Shown piece by piece: positions 48,067 through 59,400 of a stretch of 64,000 nt of DNA (position 1 is its first letter; the number at the start of each line of letters is the position of its first letter). Origin of the DNA: Primulina eburnea (taxonomy: Eukaryota; Streptophyta; Magnoliopsida; Lamiales; Gesneriaceae); NCBI RefSeq assembly GCF_022965805.1, contig NC_133102.1:4596885-4660884 (forward strand). Direction: 5' to 3'. The notes beneath the pieces were generated by a model. It made no database searches. It was given only the letters and a program-made list of their open reading frames with translations, and had not been told where the DNA came from. The position numbers and the translations under genes are program-made.

Positions 48067-48643
48067 TTATATGTGGGGAAAAGTAGTCGGATAGCATACA
48101 AAGTTCTTTGTGACCCCTTGGAGCTAATTTATGTTCACTTTTAACGTGCTTAGTCATGCAAAAGAATGGCCGGGCACTGAAAGTCGAGGCAGAAAAGGAG
48201 TTTCTCAAGAATTCAAATCTTTGAATTATGAATTGACTTAGCTTTGATCGTAATATGAAGCAAAGTCATGCATGTTAAATTTCCTGAAGTGGTGTTTGGA
48301 TTTAAACATTTCACTCCAGGAGCTGATTTTCTGGCCGGTTTGCTTACTTCTGATGTTCCGCAGATGAAAAATCATCATTCGTCTAAACTCGAGAAATATA
48401 GAATAGAAAAGAAAAGACCCAACAAATAGTGCAAATTAAGGTGGATATTACTGTATTTATTATTGGAGAAATTTTTAAAAATTAATCTTGGCCAAACTAA
48501 ATATTTGAAAACTATCATTCTCCATATGTATTCGAGTGTGAGAAGGTTAATTTTCAAGATAAAAGTTTGACCAATGTTATTTTTCTTACTATATCCGTGC
48601 AAGACTGTGAACCATACAAAAGTTAATTCCTTTCAAACCACAC

Positions 48644-50930
48644 TTAGAACTTGAAGTATTTCTTCTTCGATTTGTTCTCCTTCTCCAGCATCTTTCGTTG
48701 ACAGTTCTTCCCAGGTGCCAATATTGTGACATCAACTTTTTCTGCTTTCTGCCCTCTAAGCAAATCTACCTCACCAGAGTAAACAGTTCAATAGATGTCA
48801 AGGACTCCAGATTTACAAATTAAACTTCATCAACAGAAATTTTTACTAACAAGTAACACCATATTATGTTAATTTGTAGAGATCCTATACTTGTCCATAT
48901 ATATATTGTTACGGTTAAACTTTAAATCCAAAAATGAAAAAACTTCAAGTTTAACGATTCTGCATGCATCATAATATGCGGTCACAAACTTACAGAAAAC
49001 GATTCTTCCTAGGTGATCAGCTGCGGGATTACGAATATATTTTTATGAAGTAACAAAGTTTTCAAAGGATGGGTAAATTCAACAAAAGTCACCCTGATAA
49101 ACTAAACATATTTGTATAATGTGTATATTCTGATAACTTGGATGCTCACATGCAAGGCAAATTAAAGGATGCGCAATCAGATTAAATATGTAAAAAAAAA
49201 TTAACTAGATTAATTTATCAGACAAGCCAGCCAACAGTACTACTGTGTCTCAGCGTTAATCACATATCTGACAGAAAATGTATTTAAAATTCCAAGTGAA
49301 AATATATAATCCAGAAAACTTAAAGATGCAAAGAGAAGCAGACTGCATACGCATGGCTTGTTCCATTTATAAGTTAATGGTGATATGTTCTCTTCTTTTT
49401 CTTCAAGGACCTTCACCAAGCACGAAATGAAAATTATTCTATTCCTCCAGAAAATTATAAGAAAGGCTACCTTTTAAACAGTCACTACAAGGAAAAAGTC
49501 AAAAACAACACATTTTAACAACGTGTTTTTTTTTAACCTTGTTCACTTTAACACGGTTTTTAGAATTGTAACTGTGTTCTAAGAAATTGACACCGGGTTT
49601 AAAGAACGTTGTCTTTTAATCAAACACACAAAATTTGCTTTCAAAAAACAGGTTACGTCATCCACGGTTAATGCAATTGTTTTTTAGGTAAAAGACAACT
49701 CTTTACAGAACGTTGCATTCTTTTTTGAGTTGACAAGTTTTCAAATGCTTTGGTTTGGAGTTTTCTTAAAATAATATATAAATACTGTCGCAAATAATAA
49801 TCCTACGGTTAAATTCAAACCGTCGCGATAAAAACTGTCGCATGTTTTAATTTTGCGACAGTTTAAGAATACTCGTCGCTAAATGTTGCAACGTTTTATT
49901 TAATCCGTCGCTACATCTAGCGACAAAAAAATTAACCGTCGCCGATTTGAAATGTTGCGACGGTTTAAGTCAACACCGTCGCTAATTTCAAAAAATTCGT
50001 TCCCACCAATTCTTCCCGCCACTGTTTTTCATCACTCTCTATAAATACATACACATTTCATTCAATTTCTTCCACTTCACTTCACAACAATTAAAAGTTT
50101 TCTCACTTACTCGATTTTACAACTTCACAATACTTAAATTTTTTATTTCTTACATGATTTTACTTACCACTTCACAACACTTAATTTTTTTATCTTTTAC
50201 ACAATTTTTTTACCACATAAAAACAATTAAAATTTTGTTTTTTAAACGATATTATTATTTCACGACACTTAAATATTTTCTCTTTATAAAATAATACCAA
50301 TTTACAATACAGATTTATTAAATTATTAATTTTTTTATTTTTCCTAAAATATTAGCGACGGACTTATAAATTGTCGCTATTTAGCGACGTTGTTCCACAT
50401 GAACACTGTCGCTATATTTAGCGACGGTTTATATAGGCATCCGTCACCACTATAGTTTGCGACGGTTTAATAATCCGTCGCTAATATAATTAGAGACGGT
50501 TTTTTAAACCGTCGCAAAATGTTTCTACGACGACGGTTTTTTATTTGCGACGGTTTTCAAAAACCGTCGCAAATTGTAGCTACGACAACACTTATAAACC
50601 GTTGTCTTTGAGCGAACATTTAACAACACTGGCTTCAACAACAGTTTTAAAAATGACTACGACAACGGATAAAATCTGTTGTCGTATAGCATTTTTCTTG
50701 TAGTGAGTGAAGAAGGTTCCTCCTGAAATACATTCAGTGAAATAGAATGAGAGGGGACAGATGACATGCGGGTATTTTCTACACTCTCCACTTCTCCCTC
50801 GGGTTTGAGAGATTGAACTGTGAGCGAGGGGGAAGGAAATTGGAAGTTCGCGCATGGTTTAGAAGACTCTATTGTGTGCGGAATAAAATAATCAACAAGA
50901 ACACAAAAATTTGCGTGTTCACCCAATATA
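48644..50930 (-). pseudogene. unrecognised gene, exons interrupted by a CACTA element
   Basis: Minus-strand exon-like pieces, right to left: about 50870-50706 (ANFQFPSPSLTVQSLKPEGE, then ENTRMSSVPSHSISLNVFQE and EPSSL); its end continues across the CACTA insertion into 49479-49471 (LFK) before a donor-like GTAGCC; about 49420-49355 (VLEEKEENISPLTYKWNKPC); perhaps a short piece near 49020-48992 (DHLGRIVF); and a last exon 48769-48644 (VDLLRGQKAEKVDVTILAPG, ending KSKKKYFKF). The 5' end was not found. The insertion falls in coding sequence, so the gene is probably broken unless the element is spliced out. I do not recognise the protein. Confidence 0.4.
49483..50705. mobile_element. CACTA (En/Spm-like) non-autonomous element
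   Basis: This 1223-bp element starts CACTACAAGGAAAAA and ends TTTTTCTTGTAGTG, with a 3-bp target duplication AGT (49480-49482 and 50706-50708), as expected for CACTA transposons. It has no transposase frame. The interior is full of short inverted words GCGACGGTTT/AACCGTCGC, densest at about 49850-49990 and 50350-50580, plus AACGTTGT-type words near the ends, which would suit subterminal transposase-binding sites. Confidence 0.9.
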
Positions 50931-51157
50931 GGTTACGTCTACTCCACGGAGCTAATGCAAATCTTTATTATATAGAGAAAATATTACAAGTGTATACAAC
51001 ACTCAATATCTCACAATATTAACTCCGATTATAACCGAGAAAATATTTTCTCTAGCTCACATAAGAATAACACTCAGTTTTTTTTCTTCTCACTTGAGTT
51101 GCTCTCTTGAACTTGCTTAGAAAGCTAGAATTGAATGTCTAGTAAATGAGCAAATGA

Positions 51158-51772
51158 CTGAGTTTGGTTTGGAGGATAAAATAAACTAATGATTAAAAAA
51201 AATGATTGTTGTAGGAATGTATTATATGGTGTTATGTTTGGTATGATTTTTAAGTGTGGGATAATTTTGAATTTTTTGATCAAAGGACAAAATTGCCTCT
51301 TCTTTTTTTTTTCTTCCACTCCGACGGCGACGGCGGCGGGCTGGCGACGGCGGCAATTCGGCGGCGACGGTCCCGCGGCGGCGACGGCGGTGGGTGGTCT
51401 GGCGGCGACGGCGACCGGCGACGCCGGCGGTGGGTGGTCTTCCGGCGACGGCCGGCGGTGGTTTGGCGACGGCGGGCGGTGGCCGGTGGCGGCGGTCATG
51501 GCGGGAAGTGGTGGTGAGTTTGGATATAGGAGAAGGGTAAAATTGGAAAATAGATTTATTTAGATTTGGATAAATAATCCTAGGGGGTGAGGAGGTATTA
51601 TTTTAACCCACCTAATATAACCTAATCATTCATAGGAGGTATTGACTTGGTTAAATAATCACGCGAACCAAACGACTGACTAGGTAGGATAAAATAATCA
51701 ATCCCTCCTAATCACTCGAACCAAACGCGGCCTAATCATTAGTTTATCTTATCATTCCAACCAAACATAACC
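51158..51772. mobile_element. TIR element with GC-rich core
   Basis: The left end (GTTTGGTTTGGAGGATAAAA, then TAAACTAATGATT) and the right end (AATCATTAGTTTATCTTATC, then ATTCCAACCAAAC) are imperfect inverted repeats of about 35 bp. The middle, 51315-51515, is a strongly GC-rich run of GGCGGCGACGG-type words, unlike the AT-rich surroundings. No transposase was seen; the class is undecided. Confidence 0.6.
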
Positions 51773-52015
51773 TGAGAGTTCATAATTTTTTTTTCAAGTA
51801 TCTTGATTTGGGCTTAAATGAGAAGCCCATGACGAACTAAAAAACCTCCTCCTTCCTCACATCAAAGTCATTATCAATAGTCAAGAGTTTGATTTACAAA
51901 AGAACATTTTCCCTGATGCAGTTTACTTTGTTTGCGGACTATTACATTAGAATGATGGTTTACCCCAACGCACTATATACATACATACATACATACATAT
52001 ATATATATATACAGA

Positions 52016-52183
52016 TTTGATATCCTGCACACTTACCGTGCATACTTTTGTGAGCACCGATGGGCGATGAGGTGTCACTCATCCATTGGATGCGCAATTT
52101 TCTATATTTCATCACATCCAATAGGTGAGTGACACCTCATCGGTGCTCACAAAGGTGTGCACGGTAGGTGTGCAGGATATCAA

Positions 52184-52184
<1 letters not shown>
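52016..52184. mobile_element. MITE with long terminal inverted repeats
   Basis: The ends TTTGATATCCTGCACAC and GTGTGCAGGATATCAAA pair. Inverted similarity extends about 75 bp inward (GTGAGCACCGATG / CATCGGTGCTCAC), leaving a small centre. It sits between TA repeats (51996-52010 and 52187-52239). Confidence 0.85.

Positions 52185-52186
<2 letters not shown>

Positions 52187-52239
<53 letters not shown>
52187..52239. repeat. TA microsatellite
   Basis: About 26 TA units lie directly beside the MITE. Confidence 0.95.
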
Positions 52240-52241
<2 letters not shown>

Positions 52242-52894
52242 CACAAATATTTAGGTGTACTTGAACATGTTCCAAATTAATGATCTATAAACTTACTGTT
52301 TCTCGTGGTATCGTAATTGGACCACTGCTTATGAAGGCGGAATTCTCGTGTATCAACCAATTAAAGGTAAAAATATAGATTTTTCATTTGCATGACCAAA
52401 CGTCCAACACATGCTAATCAAATTTAATATCAAGTTTCACTTCTCAAGTATGAGAAAATTTTATTACTCGAAACCCAATTTGATTGAATTTAATAACAAA
52501 TTTTGCCTTATTTACATGAATGTACATGAAAATGAGGTGAACAAAGGTAAGGGAAAGAAAACTATGACACATGATTTTATTTCAGAACATAGAAATTAAA
52601 GCATCATCGTAATGACTTTGCAACTACTGAAAGTGATTTCTTGTCTACATCCAGAAAATAAAATAAACCAAAAAGAATAATCACAACTACAAGCACGAGC
52701 ATGTGAAAAAAAATTTGCAACCTTTCCCTCAGATTCTCTACTTCCATGAACATAGACTGAATTGGTCCAAAACTACACATGAAAATCCTGTTACTGTCAA
52801 ATGATGCAAGAAACTTGAATTGTTTAGAAAATTTTGTATGTTTTTCAAGCAACGGAGCAACTGCAGACCCTCGGTTGAGTCCACCATGTTTGCC

Positions 52895-54269
52895 TCACAG
52901 TACAGCCAACGAAGATGAGTTGCACAACACACAAGAACTCGACATCATGTGTTGTATGATACTTCCTTCTTCAACCTTAAATCCTTTACTCTGCTTATTC
53001 CAAAGATGAACTGCAAAGCTTTGGCCATAAATTTGCCTCAGTTTTCCAAGCAACCATCTTGACTGACTCGCATTTCTAGGCCCATAAAATAGGCTACCAA
53101 TCCTACTCCAATCCACCGGATAAAACGCCATGGGCGGCAAAATTGTGACGTTGTATCCAAGCCTCCCACTCAGTCTTGAAACGACCCGCGAAACTAAATA
53201 AGGTCCATTGTGACCCCATTTGTTCCCATCGAATGTGAGTGCGAATTCTTCGATGAATTTGTAGACAATAGGATGGCCTTTATCAAATATCATCACGGCA
53301 TTGTTTAGTCTGCTCCATTGGCCTGTTTCAAGATCCACAGTCTGTGCTCCAATTGCATTTTTTAACTCCCTAAAATTCTTCAAAACTATGATATCTGTGT
53401 CCAAATAAATACCGCCAAATCTGTACAATAATCCGAGTCTAAGTAAATTTGAGAGGTTTTGGCCTAGAGAAACTCCTCCGGTTCTAACATTTCCCCGGAT
53501 TAACTTGTTGAACCAAGACTCTGCAGCAGTGTTCTTGAACAAAAAGTTGAAATCTGGAGAAATTGCTGTTACTTTTAAGCCCTCTGTCTAAAAAGGGCTT
53601 CAACAAGAGCATCCCATTTCTTGAATCCATGGAATTGGACACGACGATTAAGCAACCACTTGGATGTGCTTTGAACACACTCTGAATAGCTAGCAATTCT
53701 CTATCTCCAAATGACTTGATTGAAGAGATCCAAGTCATAAAAAACTGAAACTCACAGTAGGAATTAGTGTTAAAGAACTGCATCACTCTATCTTCAAACT
53801 GCATTCCTTTAACTTGAGAACTTAAAACTTTCAGCACACTCCTGTGTCTTTTTCTTCTTCTTGGATGATACAAAGCGGCCTTTTTTCTCGTAAGAATCAC
53901 AAGATTTGGATCTTTACGCATAAATGGCGAATGGGTTCTCAATCTTCCATCTGAAATATTTTCTTTCAAGGAGTACAGCACAGAAGATGACAGTTTTGTT
54001 GAAGATGACAATAAGAAGAATTTTCTAGAACTTCCAGTGGCATTTCTCCACAAAAAACTCCCCGGCTCCGATGGATGATTAAGCATGCAAGGGACATGGG
54101 TGAAGAATATAACGCCACTATTATAAGCTAAAAGACTAAGCAAGAGCAGATATATCAAAGCATAGAAAGATATCTTAGTTCTCTGCCAATGGAAAAGGAG
54201 CCGAGCCAAGAAAACATAGATCTTTTCCCTGTATACATCTGCAATAAGTAGTGTTGCTAGTTTTTTCAT
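52895..54269 (-). pseudogene. alpha-1,4-glycosyltransferase-like protein (DXD), one frameshift
   Basis: The first frame starts at 54269 (MKKLATLLIADVYREKIYVF), has a membrane anchor (ISFYALIYLLLLSLLAYNSG, about residues 33-52) and enters the catalytic region (FQFFMTWISSIKSFGDREL, CLIVVSNSMDS, PFLDRGLK). The second frame continues it without loss: FKNTAAESWFNKLIRGN, LSNLLRLGLLYRFGGIYLDT with the DTD nucleotide-sugar motif, then the Gb3-synthase-like C-terminal part (FALTFDGNKWGHNGPYLVSR), ending at 52895. The break is at a run of four A (minus strand, 53576-53573); one fewer A restores register. Full length would be about 456 residues, normal for these plant Golgi type II proteins with a DXD sugar-binding domain. 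The substrate in plants is not established. It may be a live gene with a miscalled base. Confidence 0.88.
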
Positions 54270-56409
54270 TGGTCAACTCCAAGATTTGTTTACCTTATCC
54301 AGTGAAGAATGACAGATACAGAGAATGAAAGACAAAGTTAAAGATTAACACGGATTTTTCTTGCTTTTAAAGTGGGGGAGGCGGCAAAAAAAGGCTCAAA
54401 AAGTGGAAGAGTAAACTATTTTTCTGCGGTTTGGTGTTCTAGAATTCTTCTTGAATATAGCATTATAAATCATTCAGATTTAGAAACGAAGCTGTTGAAA
54501 TTTGTTCTCAATCGTTTTTTTTTTTGGTTTGCTGCAAAATGGGGAGTGTATCTGTGTTGAGTGTTGTTGGCCAGTGGGGAGAGAATGAAAGTAATTTGAA
54601 GCCGAGCTTGATCTTAAATTCGACCTATAACTTCGATTTACAGAGCAAAATATCGATTCAAAATGTGAAGAAAGAATAAAATCCTATTGGTTTAAACATT
54701 CTCTATCGAAAAATTAATTTTTGATTAGCAGAATTATTATGCAAATTGGATATTTTTTTTGTAAAATTATATAATAATTAGATGGATCCGTAATTTAATT
54801 TTAATCAGTCTGTCATAGGATTTGGATCCTCTACTGTGTTGAAAACACATCACCAATTGTTGTGCATTTTTTACACGAGATGATCACATTATCATCTCGT
54901 TTAATCTGACAACTTTTTAAATTTACATCATATGGTGTGATGCCCACAAGATGATCACGTGATCATTTCGTGTAAAAAATACACATTATTAAATGTTGTG
55001 TTTTCAATAGAGTAGAGAATCCAAATCCTTTGTTAGAACATCCCAATGAGAGTTCCTAGGCTGGTCTAAACTCGGTATCATATTAAACTTGTCTCGACGG
55101 GAGGGTGTAGACTCGATCAAATGGACCTTGAGTTTCGATTGATCCGTCTCGTCGCTATGTATGTAAAAATATATATAAGTATACATGAACATGTATATAT
55201 TATTAATAATTTATTTATAATTTTATTGAATAATGTATATTTTACTATTTAGTTTTAGCTCATTATATTTTAGCACTGAAATAATTTTATTTTATAATGA
55301 TGTGTTTAAAATAAAAATATATAATTATAATTATTATTTTGATATGAATTGAATATAATTTAATAGTTTTTAATTTGAGATAATATTTTTTTCCTAAATA
55401 TTAATAATACAAAATAATTTTTATGATTTATTAATTTTTAAATATTTTTTCATTATACAATAACTAAAATTTTAAACATTATTGATTTTAAGCAATTTCA
55501 AATCGAATTTTTTATCGTCGGATTTTGGGTCCGAGGTCTCAGACCCACCCGAAGAGCTCTAATTGGGATGAGTTGTCAACGATGGAAGTTTCAGATGTCG
55601 GGATAAAAAAAAAATTTAAAATATTAAAAAAATATTATATATAATTATTTCTCAAAAATGTATAAAAGAAATATATTATATATATCATTTTCGAGCCAAC
55701 TTATGTGTGCCATCAATGAAAGATTAATTTATTAATTATGAAAATTTTAATTTTATTATTTGTATTTTTTTATTTTAAAATTTATATTATAATTTTTAAT
55801 TTTTTGTACTTGAGTATGATGAACTGAATCGATTGCGTGAAGAATTCAAAGAATGATCCAATGGTCGGTACCTTCTCAATTTTGTAGACCAACCATGCAC
55901 CACCACCTTGAATTGTGGCTTCCAATAGTTGAATAAGCACGCAGCATCCATGTGAGTACTTTTTTTCACTTCATTTGTTCTATAGGAATCTGGTGCAAGA
56001 TTTTTAAATTTTTTTTTTTTTCAAAATCCTTGTAGAAATGAAAACAACTAACAAAACAAACAAAACAAAAAATTCGATTACACTTGTTTAAAAATGCATA
56101 TATAATTCAGCATTCTTAACTATCACAAAGATATGCAGAACTATTACAAACAGCTTCAGAGAGAAATGGTTAACTTTTTACCAATTGTTCGTATACAAGC
56201 ATATCAGTCTCCATCATCATGTAAAATAGCTAACTGCCGGAATCAAGAAAATATATAAAATGACCACATGAGAGACGAAAAAATATACAGAACAGAACCA
56301 ACAAAGAACTATGATACTCCCTGTGGTAAGATTTGCGACCTGCTGTTACAGCGGAACTGAGGGAGGAGTAAGGTGACACCGTTCATAGACTTGGCATATT
56401 TGAGAGCTC
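54270..56409. other. intergenic
   Basis: The region includes the upstream flank of the glycosyltransferase gene, a MITE (54818-55028), AT-rich DNA (55190-55830) and the 3' flank of WAPL. No gene is recognised. Confidence 0.5.
54818..55028. mobile_element. MITE with about 32-bp terminal inverted repeats
   Basis: The ends GGATTTGGATCCTCTACTGT and GAGTAGAGAATCCAAATCC pair, continuing through TTGAAAACACA / TGTGTTTTCAA. ACACGAGATGATCAC-type inverted words occur inside. Confidence 0.8.
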
Positions 56410-59400
56410 TCAATGAATCCTACACGATTCAATAACTTCCAGCACGGCAGTGTGTGTTTCCGGTGAAATCATGTTCAACGTTAGATGAAATTCCTGGCAA
56501 AGACAAGATTCATATTCAAATTGTTATCCATAAATTCAAAACATAATTCACTTCAGTATCTTCGGTAATTTTAACAGGTAGAACAACCTATGTTGCCCAG
56601 CCACGGACACCAATATTGCAAACAATATAAGACACGCGGAAAGAACAGCTGTTATACACACACACATGAAGATAATACATACAAACATGTAAAGTTGAAA
56701 TTGAAAATAAGAAAATCAATAATATTGAGTGAATACATCAAGATTCGAGATAGTCAGTCAAACATATTGCACTACACAATTTTATCATATCATTAATTGA
56801 GAACATAATCCAACAAATGATAGATACACTTGTAATTTATCAAGTACATATTTTCCAAGTTTTGAAATTGAAGTCATCATTCAAAACATATAAATATTGA
56901 GAAATTTCTGGAAACTTTGTCAACTTTTGTCCTAAATTTTAAAAAATGTTCAATTTGTGTCCAACACGAGTCCGATTCTCCACATATCCGTGTATTTGCT
57001 GTGTCCCCACCGCGTCCAATTTTTTTTCCTCTTAATTTTTGGACACACCTCGTGTCCAACATGTCACCTCAGTGTCCACATTCTTGGTATATATAATCCA
57101 ACAGAGCATCAATCAAAATTTTCGAATGCTCGTGCATCACAGGCCAAAAATGAGTATACTTGTGGAGAAAATATATTGGTGCATGCATAATGTTTTAGTT
57201 TACCAAAGGCGAGCTACATAAGAAATGCCTACCACAAATCTCTCCAACACTGGAACAAGTATTGCCAGGTTCTGCTTGGGGAGACATTTAGAAATGGAGT
57301 TCCGCGTGCCCTTACTGGAAGTCAAGATTAAATCAATGAATGAGAAACATGTCCATTACACATTCACACACGCTGATATACCCCTATATTAACGTGACAT
57401 AAGGGGCGTGACTTCATTCTAACCTTTCTTTTGAAAGGAATGCAAGAAGAAGAGCAGCATAAGCTTCTACAATCATCTTTTCAGCTTCCTTTTCTCCCTG
57501 TAATATGGAATCTTCATCCTCCTGCATCAAACAAACAAATTTATTATTCAGTTTCTAAAATCATTAGTGTATACTAAACCAACTCTGTTGGCATCTCCCT
57601 AAAAGTCAGACTGATGAGAGTAGTTCATAAGGTTAAATAAGTTGTTGCAAGGATGATACAAAGTAATATGGTGTTTGTGTAATTAGGCCAAAAATTCAGG
57701 GAGTTGCCGACATAATTTAACCAAATATTTAATCAACCTCCACAAGTACTCAGAATCATGAACTTAGTACAAGCATAATTCCTCTTGAGAAAGACACCAC
57801 ACATAAGCTCGCAGATAAGTTATTTGTTAAGTTCAGTAAGTACTAATAAAGTTGTGAGATTTCAACTTTCAGCTTCCTTGAAATCTATTTCCTCGGAGTA
57901 AACTACAATATAGCAAACAGTTCCACAATGCAAATTTATGATCCATAATATCCCATTAGACATTAAGATAGCAGGGAAAAAAAAAGGTTTCCGCACCAAG
58001 GACAAACATTTTCCCTCTCCAGCAGCCTCACCATCCCCTTGGTTAGCCAAAAAAATTGAGCATAAGAGCGAGATCACATCCCTTCTATCCTCTCCATCGC
58101 CTTCCAGGTGGTGTAATGAAACACTAGCTGCTGCAAGCCGAGCTCTGAATCAAATAGAGTAGTTTAATTATTTCCAAAGTGTTAAACTATACACAAACAA
58201 TATTCACGTGGAAGAGCCAAAATAGTACTGCCACTTGATAAAGGTCAACGATGAAAACTGACAGGTGACACAACGACTTTCAGATTTTGTTTCATAAATC
58301 TGTTTGCTAGATATGACGAAAAAATCTTCAATGGAGAAATTTTGAATTACACTCTCTCGTCATCTAAAAAAATTAAAGATAGGAATCTCGATACTATTGG
58401 TTACCAATCTACCCTTTTGAACAATAATTAAACAGAAGAAAATTTGCCCAGTTTCCATGTATATCTGACACATTTTTGACCTCCTAAATACAACCGTGGA
58501 CACTTGCAAAAAACAAAAACACCAACGTTTCAAGAAACTTTTCAGCAGACACCGAGGGATCACTTAATTATGTGCTGTTTGTGTGCGCATATCTGAAAAT
58601 ATCTGTTCTAGGAACAAAAAAGGAAATAATTTACCTATTGCAGCTATCCTTCTCAACCAAATTCACAAGCAAACCTAAAATAGCTACAAGAAAGTCCAAT
58701 TCTTGATCAGATAAACTAGGGTTACTCTGGAGATCAATCTTTGGACTTGATCTAGATGACAAACTACTCTCTCTCAGATCATTGTGTGGCGAAGATAAGG
58801 TGAACGACGAGAAATGATCTGCAATCAGCGAAGATAATATTTCCAGGCCCCCAGAGTTTGCAATTTGTCGACAACCCTCTGGGTTATCATTGGTCAAGTT
58901 CATTAGAACCTGGAAAAGTCAACAATATCAGTTAACCTCAATAGTTTCCCCAAAGATGCAAACATGGAACAAAAAAATTGCAGAAGGCTCATATAATGAT
59001 CATCAACAACAACAGAACAGTTATAGATGTCCCTGTCGTTTCATGAAAATTTGTCATTGTAAGCTATATATGGAAGTGATCTTCACAAGAGATGAGGTCA
59101 AGAGATTTCACAAATGTCAGATATTGAAACTTTGCAGGTAAATTACCTTGACAGCAGTGAGAAGACAATCTGCTAGAAGGATGGACTGCTCTTCATAAAC
59201 CGCTGAAGAACAAGAGGCCTCCTGATTATGACAATTTTCTGTGTTGCTAGACTCTTGCTGGCTCGACACTAGTAGAGAGCGACTCCCATCTTTAAATGGT
59301 CTCATGGTTGGCCTACTTTCTTGTGAGTGAGGTTTAATTAACCTTCCGGATAGCAAATCCCACTTTGAGGGTTCAAAGTCGTCATCGTCAAATGCAAAAG

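Larger units (their letters stand above)
45998..48643. other. intergenic; AT-rich repeats
   Basis: The region contains the Dof upstream sequence, a possible hAT-like MITE (46543-47087), AC and TA microsatellites and a TRIM element. An open stretch at about 48268-48423 (+) reads FPEVVFGFKHFTPGADFLAG and on to a stop; it looks protein-like but is too short to identify. Confidence 0.45.
50931..52894. other. intergenic, several TIR elements
   Basis: No gene is recognised. The stretch holds a GC-rich TIR element, a CATA/TA microsatellite and a MITE. The remainder is the 3' flank of the glycosyltransferase gene. Confidence 0.5.

Noticed and set aside
48268..48423. Plus-strand open stretch FPEVVFGFKHFTPGADFLAG
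   Set aside because: Protein-like but isolated, short and unrecognised; not enough to call a gene or even a strand with confidence.
51125..51563. Ala/Pro- and Gly-rich frames on both strands
   Set aside because: All come from the same GGCGGCGAC-type repeat core, which is open in several registers simply from composition.
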